From assembly GCA_002085305.1 (NCBI GenBank), contig NATJ01000102.1:1-7626 (forward strand): DNA of 7,626 bases. The letters are read 5' to 3'. Shown here piece by piece: positions 1 through 6,828 of the stretch; position 1 is the stretch's first letter, and every line of letters starts with the position of its first letter. Source of the DNA: Epsilonproteobacteria bacterium 4484_65 (GTDB lineage Bacteria > Campylobacterota > Campylobacteria > Campylobacterales > Sulfurovaceae). Under the pieces are notes generated by a model. It was not told the DNA's origin and made no database searches. It saw only the letters and a program-made list of their open reading frames with translations. The translations under genes and the position numbers were made by a program.

Positions 1-127
1 CTTTAAGCAGAGGGAGATAAAGATCTGGCTGTTCGGCAGCCGGTATGATCTTCCCGGCAAAAAGTACGCTAGAGTAGAGTATGATCAGAAAAAAACTTTT
101 GTATAATCTCTTTATTAAATGTATCAT
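1..127 (-). CDS. Probable NamZ/DUF1343 exo-beta-N-acetylmuramidase, N-terminal fragment
   Basis: Only the first 42 codons are in the window; the rest lies beyond base 1. Seen: the ATG at 127-125 follows an AGGA ribosome site eight bases upstream. The peptide starts with basic residues (MIHLIKRLYK), then a hydrophobic stretch ending in VLFAG, a typical Sec signal peptide with cleavage near residue 24. The mature part begins with IIPAAEQPDLYLPLLK. Family knowledge: a phrase of this kind (AEQ, then a Y-L-P-L-L-K run leading to GKRVGLVVN) opens many DUF1343 proteins, now called NamZ, which remove terminal N-acetylmuramic acid from peptidoglycan fragments outside the cytoplasm. Context: it starts 13 bp after the stop of another exported protein, so the two are probably co-transcribed. 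The family call rests on about 18 mature residues and could be wrong; the reading of an exported protein start is more secure. Confidence 0.62.
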   Translation of the reverse strand, partial: MIHLIKRLYKSFFLIILYSSVLFAGKIIPAAEQPDLYLPLLK

Positions 128-140
128 ATCTCTATTCCTA

Positions 141-1061
141 TTATTGATAATTAATGTACTTAGGTGTTTCCTTGATCCTCACACCATTAACAGATTCCAA
201 GCCCAAAACTTGTTTAGGAGTCATTAAATAAGGTTTGTCTTGATTGAAAAAGAGTTTAAATCCACTTGCAACTTTGTTTGATATTCTTTTTGTATATATG
301 CTATTATAGATTGATACTTTCAAGCCTGCTGATCCAAATCCATCCAGATTAAATACAAGATTGATATTATCATAAGTTTTAATATCCTTTTTATTTGTAA
401 GCATTGAGTGTCTAAACATATGCACAATGAGTATCTTTTTCTCTTTAATCCCATGTTTTTTCATATAATTACTCATTGCATCCTGTACCTGATTCACCTG
501 ATTACCAGTAATATGACCAATGATCTTACCGGGCCGGATACCTACTCCATGAACTTTAAACTCGGGATCAATCGCTATATGTACATTTTTATATTTAAGA
601 TACTTCAATACAGATTTAACAGATTGCAGGGGAGTTTTGTTTCCCAATTGAAGATCAAGAAAGAGTGCAAAACCATGTTTATTTGCTGCATGGATATAGG
701 GCATTAGTTTTTGACTGGAAAGTGTACTAATATAATTTTTATTTTCTCCAGGATGAATGGTAGCCATATCATATATAATATCAAATCCAGGCACAATATT
801 TTGATTGCCACTTGCTTTTTTATATTCATTGGCTTTTGCTTTAATGATCGGAATGATCGCTTCAAGGCTGTATTTACCAAGTACACCCATTGACCTGATA
901 CCGGGACGTCCATAGTATGCTACTATCATTTCATTTTCAGTTGGTAGCTGCTGTGACTTGGCTACATTTTTCATCTGTGCTGATGCTGTTGATGTAACTC
1001 CCAGTAGTGTAATACCAACAGATATCATAACTATTAAGGCAGAGCGTATTTTGAATTCCAT
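141..1061 (-). CDS. Secreted protein of unknown function, predicted barrel-like fold
   Basis: 306 residues. The start ATG (1061-1059) has an AAAGGA site about six bases upstream. Residues 1-28 form a clear Sec signal peptide (MEFKIR, then a hydrophobic core, then TASA before Q29); no lipobox cysteine is seen, so the mature protein is probably periplasmic or released. Mature-part landmarks: AYYGRPGIRSMGVLG (48-62), FLDLQ (134-138), IAIDPEF (162-168), PGKIIGHITGNQVN (177-190), ILIVHMFRHSM (210-220), VFNLDGFG (236-243) and GFKLFFNQDKPYLMTP (267-282). Short hydrophobic strands ending in D/E/H, with alternating helices, look like a TIM barrel, with D136, D165, E167, H214 and D240 as candidate active-site residues. 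From memory, secreted proteins with the same landmarks occur in actinobacteria and relatives and are uncharacterised. The next gene (13 bp downstream) is a probable muramidase, so a cell-wall role is a reasonable inference. No enzyme activity can be assigned. Confidence 0.8.
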   Translation of the reverse strand: MEFKIRSALIVMISVGITLLGVTSTASAQMKNVAKSQQLPTENEMIVAYYGRPGIRSMGVLGKYSLEAIIPIIKAKANEYKKASGNQNIVPGFDIIYDMATIHPGENKNYISTLSSQKLMPYIHAANKHGFALFLDLQLGNKTPLQSVKSVLKYLKYKNVHIAIDPEFKVHGVGIRPGKIIGHITGNQVNQVQDAMSNYMKKHGIKEKKILIVHMFRHSMLTNKKDIKTYDNINLVFNLDGFGSAGLKVSIYNSIYTKRISNKVASGFKLFFNQDKPYLMTPKQVLGLESVNGVRIKETPKYINYQ

Positions 1062-1112
1062 TGATTTCCTTTGTTCTATGGTTTTGAAACAGGAATATTT
1101 AGATGATGAGCT

Positions 1113-1607
1113 TTAAATTGTTTTATATGGAAGGGTAACAATATTATATGCTTCCGGCAAAGAAGCAGAAGGTAAACATTTCCATTTTTTGGTCAGTTTC
1201 TGCTTCAGTGCCAGAGAAAGTGCTTGAAGTTGTAACTCTGCTTCTTGTAGTGGAATATTATCTACTTCTATGAAAACCTGTATTTTCTCTTCATCTTTAC
1301 CTTGGTAGATATGATAGTTATTTATCTGTAATGTATGAAAAAGATGTTTAACAAGATGATGAAATCTTTGGTGCTCTTCACCTTTGTATTCCAACACTAA
1401 ATAGTTTGTATGATCATCTTTAAGAAGTGGAACTGCAATGATAAACTGTCTGTCGAGATGTTGATCTAAAACTAGGGGAGTTAATGGTTCATCTATGCGT
1501 TCAAACTTGGCATAGAAAGTACGATTGTTGAACTGTATCTGTTCAACAATCGAAGGACGTTTAATGTAGTAATGATCTGTAGTAAATTCTAAATCAAAAA
1601 CTTTAAT
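1113..1607 (-). CDS. DUF1882 family protein, probable ATT start
   Basis: About 164 residues. The frame is open from a TGA inside the 3' end of glyA (1634-1632) to the TAA at 1115-1113. It reads KVFDLEFTTDHYYIKR near the start, KFERIDEPLTPLVLDQHL in the middle and KWKCLPSASLPEAYNIVTL at the end. Family knowledge: DUF1882 proteins are small cytosolic proteins of unknown role, encoded just after glyA in Campylobacterota (Cj0403 in C. jejuni, from memory), with a DHYYIK motif near the N-terminus. No in-frame ATG, GTG or TTG exists before the GTG at 1397, and starting there would discard about 70 residues including that motif. I chose ATT at 1607-1605, seven bases after an AGG, giving (M)KVFDLEF; ATT at 1610 is the alternative. 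The start lies 8 bp past the glyA stop, so translational coupling is likely. A perfect inverted repeat sits within the first 30 codons. The gene is secure; the exact start is not. Confidence 0.82.
   Translation of the reverse strand: MKVFDLEFTTDHYYIKRPSIVEQIQFNNRTFYAKFERIDEPLTPLVLDQHLDRQFIIAVPLLKDDHTNYLVLEYKGEEHQRFHHLVKHLFHTLQINNYHIYQGKDEEKIQVFIEVDNIPLQEAELQLQALSLALKQKLTKKWKCLPSASLPEAYNIVTLPYKTI
1522..1552. repeat. Perfect 12-bp inverted repeat inside the DUF1882 gene
   Basis: CGATTGTTGAAC at 1522-1533 and its exact reverse complement GTTCAACAATCG at 1541-1552 flank a 7-base loop. In the minus-strand mRNA this makes a hairpin starting about 55 bases after the proposed ATT start. The arms encode SIVE and FNNR. 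No T-run follows on either strand, so it is not a standard terminator. It could be an mRNA structure or a protein-binding site. Confidence 0.85.
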
Positions 1608-1614
1608 AATTCGA

Positions 1615-1618
1615 CCTA
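1615..1618 (-). promoter_or_regulatory. Weak ribosome binding site for the DUF1882 gene
   Basis: TAGG on the minus strand; its TAG is the glyA stop codon. It lies seven bases before ATT at 1607-1605 and four before ATT at 1610-1608, so spacing favours the former. The short match suggests dependence on ribosomes finishing glyA. Confidence 0.4.
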
Positions 1619-2866
1619 ATAGATTGATTTTTCATAAATTACAAAATTAGAAGCAAGTTCTTTCATCTCATCTTTAATTTTTGCATGAAGATCATGGTCA
1701 TTTACATTGTCAAGAACATCAGCGATCTTGTTTGCGATGATCTCAAATTCTGCTTCTTTCATCCCTCTACTTGTAAGTGCAGGAGAACCAATACGTACAC
1801 CTGAAGTGACAAATGGACTTCTTGTTTCACCTGGTACAGTGTTTTTATTTACAGTGATACCTGCTGCGCCGAGTGCTGCATCAGCATCTTTACCGGAGAA
1901 GTCTTTATCAAGGAAAGAAACCAATACAAGGTGGTTGTCTGTTCCACCAGAGACTACATCATATCCTCTTGCTACCAGTACTTCAGCAAGCTTAGAAGCA
2001 TTTGCTTTGACTTGTTTCGCGTGTGTCTTCCATTCGTCAGATAGGTTGTGTTTAAATCCAACTGCTTTCGCTGCAATCACATGTACAAGAGGTCCACCTT
2101 GAAGACCTGGGAAGATAGCAGAATTGATCTTCTTAGCTACATCTTCATCATTTGTCATGATCATACCACCACGAGGTCCGGCAAGTGTTTTGTGTGTTGT
2201 TGTGGTTACTACATCTGCATATGGGAATGGGCTAGGGTGTTCACCTGCACATACTAAACCGGCAATATGAGCGATGTCAGCAAACAAGATAGCACCAACC
2301 GCGTCAGCGATCTCTCTAAACTTCTTGAAGTCTATCTCTCTTGCATAGGCAGATGCACCACATACGATGATCTTTGGTTTTACGATTTGAGCGATCTCCA
2401 TTACTTTTTCATAGTTAATGCGACCATCAAGCTCAACACCATAGGTAAAGCTTGAGTAGTTCTTACCTGAAAAACTTGGCTTCGAACCATGTGTCAAGTG
2501 ACCACCATGGCTTAAGTCCATACCTAAGATCTTCTCTCCTGCTTTAAGAAGTGCTGCATACACTGCACCATTTGCCTGAGATCCTGAGTGTGGTTGTACA
2601 TTCGCATAGTTACAGTCAAAAAGTTCACATGCTCTGTCGATAGCTAGTTGCTCAACTACATCAGCAAATTCACATCCACCATAATATCTTTTGTATGGGT
2701 AGCCTTCTGCATATTTGTTTGTAAATACAGAACCCATCGCTTCCATTACTGCAGGAAGTGTAAAGTTCTCAGAAGCGATCATTTCTAAGTGGTCTGTTTG
2801 TCTTTCTCTTTCGTTTTCAATAGCTTGAAAAATTTCTGGGTCAAAACTTTCTATTGCGTATGACAT
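1616..2866 (-). CDS. glyA: Serine hydroxymethyltransferase
   Basis: 416 residues, full length for the bacterial enzyme. It is PLP-dependent and cytosolic, converting serine plus tetrahydrofolate to glycine plus 5,10-methylene-THF, the main entry to one-carbon metabolism. Seen: LEMIASENF near 27-35; [15 protein letters not shown] (51-65), a fold-type I SHMT signature; QPHSGSQAN (91-99), phosphate-binding; SHGGHLTHG (119-127); DIAHIAGLV (197-205), with D197 for the PLP ring nitrogen; and [16 protein letters not shown] (219-234), where K226 is the Schiff-base lysine. The C-terminal [16 protein letters not shown] stretch holds the substrate-carboxylate arginine. All key residues are intact. The ATG (2866-2864) has an AAGGA site about five bases upstream and lies inside the end of lysS (16-bp overlap), so translation is probably coupled to lysS. 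The DUF1882 gene follows after 8 bp. Fur-lysS-glyA order is conserved in Campylobacterota. Confidence 0.98.
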   Translation of the reverse strand: MSYAIESFDPEIFQAIENERERQTDHLEMIASENFTLPAVMEAMGSVFTNKYAEGYPYKRYYGGCEFADVVEQLAIDRACELFDCNYANVQPHSGSQANGAVYAALLKAGEKILGMDLSHGGHLTHGSKPSFSGKNYSSFTYGVELDGRINYEKVMEIAQIVKPKIIVCGASAYAREIDFKKFREIADAVGAILFADIAHIAGLVCAGEHPSPFPYADVVTTTTHKTLAGPRGGMIMTNDEDVAKKINSAIFPGLQGGPLVHVIAAKAVGFKHNLSDEWKTHAKQVKANASKLAEVLVARGYDVVSGGTDNHLVLVSFLDKDFSGKDADAALGAAGITVNKNTVPGETRSPFVTSGVRIGSPALTSRGMKEAEFEIIANKIADVLDNVNDHDLHAKIKDEMKELASNFVIYEKSIY

Positions 2867-4530
2867 TGTATTCCTTCTTCATTCTTCTCTTGGACTCTTT
2901 TTTTACATGCAGCTACATCTATACAGAACATACCTTTACCTTTTTTAGCAGGTTTTAGCTCTTCCATATTTTCATTACCACATTTTTTACACTTGTTCTC
3001 TTCTGCACAGATAGGAGCAAGCTCAGGTCTTGGAGCTTCAGGTTTCATAGCTGGGAACAACAATACATCACGGATGCTGTGTTGGTTGGTCAGCATCATC
3101 ACAAGTCTGTCAATACCAATGCCTTCACCGGCAGTTGGTGTCATACCGTAGCTGAGAGCTTTTACATAGTCAGTATCCATATGCATCGCTTCATCATCAC
3201 CAGTAGCTTCTTTTGCATCAACCTGTCCCTTAAATCTTTCATACTGATCGATAGGGTCATTAAGTTCAGAGAAGCCGTTAGCTATCTCTTTCCCTGCCAT
3301 AAAGAGTTCAAAACGCTCTGCGATGTCTGGATTATCATCAGATCTTCTGGCAAGTGGTGAAATATCTACCGGGAAATCTGTGATATAAGTAGGGTTGATC
3401 AGTTTTCCCTCCACAAATTCGTCAAAAAGTTCAGCTTGCAAGTAACCGAGAGTAAGGTTAGTATCCACTTTCACATTATGCTCAGAGAGATACGCTAATG
3501 CTTTTTCTTTGTCATTCGTAACATCTGCAGGTACGCCACCTATACTTGTAAGAGACTCTATGTATGGAATCTTTGCAAATGGTGTAGTAAAGTCTATTTC
3601 CACGTCACCATATGGGAGTTTTCTTTCAAATCCAAGGTTATCAAAGAGGTAATCAAATAACGCTTCAGTGATCTCCATCAACTCTATGTATGTTTTGTAT
3701 GCCCAGTAGAACTCGATCATCGTAAACTCAGGGTTATGCGTTTGATCCATCCCTTCATTTCTAAAGTTTCTATTTATCTCAAAAACTGCTTCCATACCAC
3801 CAACGATGAGACGTTTGAGGTAAAGCTCAGGTGCGATACGCAAGTAACGTTCAACATCCAAAGCATTATGATGTGTCACAAATGGTTTAGCATTTGCTCC
3901 ACCGGGAATAGGGTGCATCATAGGTGTTTCTACTTCTAAGAACTGTTTCTCTTCAAAGAATCTTCTCACCAAAGAGACAATTTTAGAACGCATAATGAAG
4001 TTTTCTTTCACTTCCGGATTCATGATCATATCAAGGTAACGTTGTCTATATCTAAGTTCATGGTCTTGGAGTCCGTGGAACTTTTCCGGCAGTGGGGAGA
4101 TAGATTTGGAGACAATTCTCATCTCTTTACAATGAAGTGTAAGTTCACCCGTTTGTGTTACAAAAGGATACCCTGTTGCTTCAATGATGTCACCCACTTC
4201 AAAAAGTTTTTTTGCCACTGTATTGTAAAAACCTTCAGGAAGTTCATCTCTATTGTAATAGATCTGAACCAATCCATCTGCATCTTCTATCTTGGCAAAA
4301 GCAGCTTTCCCCATAATACGGATAAACTTGAGTCTACCTGTAAGTGAATAGGTTTTACTCTCATCTTTTTTCTCATCAGCATCTTGTTCTTTGACGTAAT
4401 CACACTCTTCTAAAAATTGTGTAGAAGGTGTACCTTTCTGTACTTGATTAGGATAAGGGTTGATTCCCTCTTCTCTTAATTTCTCTGTTTTTTTAATACG
4501 CTCTTGAATATATTGATTTTCAAATATCAA
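2851..4530 (-). CDS. lysS: Lysyl-tRNA synthetase, class II, with Cys-rich C-terminal extension
   Basis: 559 residues; charges tRNA-Lys in the cytosol. The OB-fold anticodon-binding domain spans about 62-140. The class II core follows: motif 1 region [21 protein letters not shown] (197-217), motif 2 [14 protein letters not shown] (256-269) and motif 3 [13 protein letters not shown] (468-480). The core ends at LLFPAMKPE (490-498), where most bacterial LysRS stop (about 500 residues). Here about 60 residues follow, with cysteines at 508, 514, 517, 536, 542 and 556; C514-KK-C517 resembles a zinc-ribbon knuckle. An acidic/lysine-rich insertion (about 48-59) precedes the OB fold. The start is TTG (4530-4528), backed by an AGGAG ribosome site five bases upstream and by the normal N-terminal helix; the next methionine is residue 73. 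The last codons overlap glyA, and fur lies 63 bp upstream. Enzyme identity is certain; the tail's role is unknown. Confidence 0.98.
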   Translation of the reverse strand: MIFENQYIQERIKKTEKLREEGINPYPNQVQKGTPSTQFLEECDYVKEQDADEKKDESKTYSLTGRLKFIRIMGKAAFAKIEDADGLVQIYYNRDELPEGFYNTVAKKLFEVGDIIEATGYPFVTQTGELTLHCKEMRIVSKSISPLPEKFHGLQDHELRYRQRYLDMIMNPEVKENFIMRSKIVSLVRRFFEEKQFLEVETPMMHPIPGGANAKPFVTHHNALDVERYLRIAPELYLKRLIVGGMEAVFEINRNFRNEGMDQTHNPEFTMIEFYWAYKTYIELMEITEALFDYLFDNLGFERKLPYGDVEIDFTTPFAKIPYIESLTSIGGVPADVTNDKEKALAYLSEHNVKVDTNLTLGYLQAELFDEFVEGKLINPTYITDFPVDISPLARRSDDNPDIAERFELFMAGKEIANGFSELNDPIDQYERFKGQVDAKEATGDDEAMHMDTDYVKALSYGMTPTAGEGIGIDRLVMMLTNQHSIRDVLLFPAMKPEAPRPELAPICAEENKCKKCGNENMEELKPAKKGKGMFCIDVAACKKRVQEKNEEGIQCHTQ

Positions 4531-4535
4531 GGTTT

Positions 4536-4540
4536 CTCCT
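4536..4540 (-). promoter_or_regulatory. Ribosome binding site fixing the lysS TTG start
   Basis: AGGAG on the minus strand, five bases before TTG at 4530-4528. It is among the strongest Shine-Dalgarno matches in the window. It supports TTG as the true start, since no ATG or GTG is nearby in frame. Confidence 0.8.
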
Positions 4541-4543
4541 ATA

Positions 4544-4572
4544 TTGTAATGTATATTTCTTTTGTAATGTAT
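4544..4572. repeat. 11-bp direct repeat between fur and lysS
   Basis: TTGTAATGTAT occurs at 4544-4554 and again at 4562-4572, an exact copy with an 18-bp period. It lies in the 63-bp gap between the fur stop and the lysS start. On the minus strand each copy reads ATACATTACAA. It may be a two-site operator or a duplicated promoter piece; the copy nearer lysS is too close to the start codon to be a normal -10 element. Confidence 0.6.
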
Positions 4573-4593
4573 CGTCTTATTTTTGCAGTAGAC

Positions 4594-5037
4594 TTATTTC
4601 TGTTGGCACTTTTCACAAAGTCCAACGATCTTCATCGTATGGTCTGTCATTTGGAAATTGAATTTTTTAGCGATCTTCTCTTGTTGTGCTTCGATGGTCT
4701 CATCAAAAAATTCAATGATCTCTCCGCAAGCGGTACAGATAAGATGATCATGGTGTTTTTTAAGACCAAGTTCATACTTTTTACCTTGTGCTCCAAATGA
4801 GATAGAGCTTGCAATATCTGACTCTTCAAGCAGGGTTAAGGTACGATAGACCGTAGCAATGCCGATGTTGATCTCCGGGTACTCTTTTTTAAGAAGCATA
4901 TAAATGTCTTCTGGTGTAAAATGCCCCTCATTCTCATAAAGGAATTTTAAAATAAGTTCTCTTTGTTTGGTGAACTTGAGTGTATTGCTTTTCAGTAATG
5001 TTTTAAATTTTTCTAAAAGATGAGGATATGTAATCAT
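4594..5037 (-). CDS. fur: Ferric uptake regulator, Fur family
   Basis: 147 residues, normal Fur length. It is a metal-sensing dimeric repressor. The N-terminal winged helix includes KFTKQRELILKFL (21-33) and the recognition helix region NIGIATVYRTLTLL (57-70). The C-terminal metal and dimer domain starts at KKHHDHLICTACGEIIEF (93-110), the Fur hallmark. Two CxxC pairs, C101/C104 and C141/C144, can form the structural zinc site described for C. jejuni and H. pylori Fur. PerR and Zur share this fold, but the HHDH motif and the position before lysS (as for Cj0400 in C. jejuni, from memory) favour Fur. The ATG (5037-5035) follows an AAAGG about seven bases upstream, in the 9-bp gap after cvpA, so it is read with cvpA. 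I saw no clear Fur box upstream of this operon, so autoregulation is not supported by sequence. Confidence 0.95.
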   Translation of the reverse strand: MITYPHLLEKFKTLLKSNTLKFTKQRELILKFLYENEGHFTPEDIYMLLKKEYPEINIGIATVYRTLTLLEESDIASSISFGAQGKKYELGLKKHHDHLICTACGEIIEFFDETIEAQQEKIAKKFNFQMTDHTMKIVGLCEKCQQK

Positions 5038-5046
5038 AAGTGACCT

Positions 5047-5688
5047 TTAATGGGTTGCCATACTTGTATTGTTATCTACGGTTGCATTTTTCTCTTTTGT
5101 ATTTACTTCTGTGCTATTTGTTTCATTTAGATTTGCAACTTCTTTGAGTACTTCTGTTGTAGATGATTTTTCCAAACCCAGTACCTTTGGATCAAGATTG
5201 ATAATGCTTGAACCTGCTGCTGTCAAATAAGGATAAAGCACAGAGTCTTGAATATATTTTTCTAAATTATCTTTTACCAGTGTTACATTTGAGAGGGCTG
5301 TAACGATAAGTGCAAAAATAAGAAAATATTTTCCTCCTCCAGCGATAAAACCAAAAAGACGATTCAGAAAGCCTAAGCCACTGGCAGATGTAAGTTTTGA
5401 GAAAATAGAACCCAATATAGTTGCACTCAACCAAACAATAATAAGAACAGCAAGAAAACCAAGAAGTTTAAGCAATGCAGTGTTTTCCAGATGAAGGAAG
5501 TTTGTATCTATAAATGCAGCAGCCGTTGGACTAAAACGAGAGGCAAAATAAACACCACCGACAAGCCCAACAAGTCCAAATACTTCTTTGATAAATCCAT
5601 TCATAAAACCTTTAATACCCAAAATAAGTACTATGGCTCCAATAGTAATATCAAAATAGTTAAAGTCTATCATTGAAAAATTTTCCAT
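5047..5688 (-). CDS. cvpA: CvpA family inner-membrane protein with sequon-rich tail
   Basis: 213 residues. CvpA proteins are multi-pass inner-membrane proteins linked to colicin V production and envelope homeostasis; their molecular role is unsettled. Hydrophobic segments at about 13-30, 35-50, 73-95 and 113-133 suggest four TM helices. K26 and K34 lie between TM1 and TM2, and K98 and R110 between TM3 and TM4; the positive-inside rule then puts both termini in the periplasm. The tail after about 172 is hydrophilic and Asn/Thr-rich, with three D/E-x-N-x-S/T sequons: ETNST (189-193), EKNAT (199-203) and DNNTS (205-209), the recognition pattern of the oligosaccharyltransferase PglB. The start is ATG at 5688-5686 behind an AGAGGA; Met6 (5673) is a possible alternative. 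fur begins 9 bp downstream. A likely promoter and the pilT terminator lie just upstream, so cvpA probably begins the transcription unit. Confidence 0.92.
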   Translation of the reverse strand: MENFSMIDFNYFDITIGAIVLILGIKGFMNGFIKEVFGLVGLVGGVYFASRFSPTAAAFIDTNFLHLENTALLKLLGFLAVLIIVWLSATILGSIFSKLTSASGLGFLNRLFGFIAGGGKYFLIFALIVTALSNVTLVKDNLEKYIQDSVLYPYLTAAGSSIINLDPKVLGLEKSSTTEVLKEVANLNETNSTEVNTKEKNATVDNNTSMATH

Positions 5689-5719
5689 ACATTCCTCTTT
5701 AATTTACTAATTTTTGTGT

Positions 5720-5725
5720 ATTGTA
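5720..5725 (-). promoter_or_regulatory. Predicted -10 element for the cvpA-fur-lysS-glyA operon
   Basis: TACAAT on the minus strand, 31 bases before the cvpA ATG, a suitable distance for a short leader. Upstream lies TTTTTAGTAAGTTTTATAGA, a periodic T-rich stretch like that which replaces a -35 box in Campylobacterota housekeeping promoters. The T-rich stretch is the downstream arm of the pilT hairpin, so the two elements overlap. Prediction only. Confidence 0.5.
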
Positions 5726-5734
5726 TCTATAAAA

Positions 5735-5759
5735 CTTACTAAAAATGCTTTTTAGTAAG
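5735..5759 (-). terminator. Hairpin terminator after pilT
   Basis: On the minus strand CTTACTAAAAA (5759-5749) pairs perfectly with TTTTTAGTAAG (5745-5735) across a 3-base loop: an 11-bp, AT-rich stem followed by TTTTA. The stem includes the last pilT sense codon and the stop (TAC TAA). With few G-C pairs and a short T-run it may be a leaky terminator or a 3'-end stabiliser. Confidence 0.6.
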
Positions 5760-6819
5760 CTTGTGTTGCTTTTGATAGTTCATCCGCTTTGTTGGCATAC
5801 TGTAAAGCAATATCACGGGAGATCTTTCCATCTTTAAGGAACTTCAAGAGTGCCTGTGTCTGCGTTTGCATACCTGTATCACCTTGACCCAACTGCATTT
5901 GTGAATAGATCTGGTGTACTTTATCTTCACGGATAAGGTTGGAGATCGCATGATTGGTGATCAATATCTCTGAAGCAGCTACACGTCCACCACCAAGTTT
6001 AGGCAGAAGTGCCTGAGCGATAACCGCCACAAGTGATGATGAGATCATGGCTCTGATCTGCGGTTGTTCATCTCCGGAAAATACATCAATAATACGGTTG
6101 ATCGTACCAGCTGCAGAAGAGGTGTGAAGTGTACCAAAAACAAGGTGCCCGGTTTCCGCTGCCGTGAGTGCAGCTTCTATGGTCTCTTTATCCCTCATTT
6201 CCCCGATGAGGATGATGTCTGGATCCTGACGCATTGCAAACTTGAGTGCTGTGGCAAAACTTTTTGTATCTTCACCGACACCCCTGTGTGAGAAAACACA
6301 TTTTTTATTTTGGTGTATAAACTCCACCGGATCTTCTACTGTAACAACGTGTTTGTGCTCATATAGGTTGATTTCATTCAACATAGCAGCAAGCGTAGTT
6401 GATTTACCGGAACCTGTTGGACCGGTTACCAGGATGAGACCTTTTTCTCTTTGCATAAGTTTTTTATAGATCTCCGGTGCGCCAAGGTCATCCAATGAAG
6501 GTATATCTATAGGAATGGTTCTAAATGCAGCGGCAGTATCGCCCAAAGTACGATAGTAGTTTGCTCTAAAACGACCAATGCCGGGAATTAAAAGTGCAAA
6601 GTCAAGTTCATCGTACTCTTCGAAATGTTGTTTTTGTTTTTCTGTGATCAAAGAGTAGCACATCTCTTCAATATCTTCACCCGTAAGTTTAGGAAGATTA
6701 ACAGGTTTGAGTGCACCATCAAGTCTGATCTGTGGTTCTGTCCGACTCACAAGGTGTAAGTCAGAAGCACCATGTGAAACAACACTCTGAAGTAATTTTT
6801 TTATATCGAAAGCAGCCAT
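5752..6819 (-). CDS. pilT: Type IV pilus retraction ATPase PilT
   Basis: 355 residues, typical PilT length. It is a hexameric cytoplasmic ATPase that drives pilus disassembly and twitching motility. An N-terminal PAS-like domain (about 1-105, with GASDLHL at 17-23) precedes the RecA-like domain. Visible motifs: Walker A GPTGSGKST (133-141), Asp box VTVEDPVEF (159-167), Walker B ILIGEMRD (203-210) and His box GHLVFGTLHTSSA (224-236). The PilT signature near the C-terminus reads AISNLIRE (291-298); the common form is AIRNLIRE, so one position differs. PilU is the main alternative, but the length and the absence of a long C-terminal extension favour PilT. The ATG (6819-6817) has an AAAGGA site overlapping the stop of the preceding gene, 9 bp upstream. 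The stop lies in the terminator stem. No other pilus gene is in the window, so whether it serves a full type IV pilus cannot be judged here. Confidence 0.95.
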   Translation of the reverse strand: MAAFDIKKLLQSVVSHGASDLHLVSRTEPQIRLDGALKPVNLPKLTGEDIEEMCYSLITEKQKQHFEEYDELDFALLIPGIGRFRANYYRTLGDTAAAFRTIPIDIPSLDDLGAPEIYKKLMQREKGLILVTGPTGSGKSTTLAAMLNEINLYEHKHVVTVEDPVEFIHQNKKCVFSHRGVGEDTKSFATALKFAMRQDPDIILIGEMRDKETIEAALTAAETGHLVFGTLHTSSAAGTINRIIDVFSGDEQPQIRAMISSSLVAVIAQALLPKLGGGRVAASEILITNHAISNLIREDKVHQIYSQMQLGQGDTGMQTQTQALLKFLKDGKISRDIALQYANKADELSKATQAY

Positions 6820-6828
6820 ATTTTTCCT

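Noticed and set aside
34..58. GCCGG / CCGGC inverted repeat in the left-edge gene
   Set aside because: Five-base arms in coding sequence without a T-run; easily due to chance.
141..160. Fur-box-like TTATTGATAATTAATG upstream of the namZ-like gene
   Set aside because: Only a half-site match in AT-rich DNA, inside the end of a coding region; it lacks the second half of the inverted repeat.
408..913. Plus- and minus-strand open frames within the secreted protein gene
   Set aside because: The 306-residue frame has a signal peptide, a ribosome site and a coherent fold pattern; the others are overlapping shadows.
1113..1397. A 94-residue gene starting at GTG 1397
   Set aside because: The same frame is open and reads conserved DUF1882 sequence for about 70 codons upstream, so the short form is an artefact of requiring a standard start codon.
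1707..2102. 131-codon open frame on the plus strand
   Set aside because: It lies wholly antisense to glyA, which is unmistakable; the peptide is Ser/Thr/Pro-rich with no recognisable motif and no ribosome site of note.
4042..4347. 101-codon open frame on the plus strand opposite lysS
   Set aside because: Antisense shadow of a secure gene; the peptide is Cys/Phe/His-rich with no domain resemblance.
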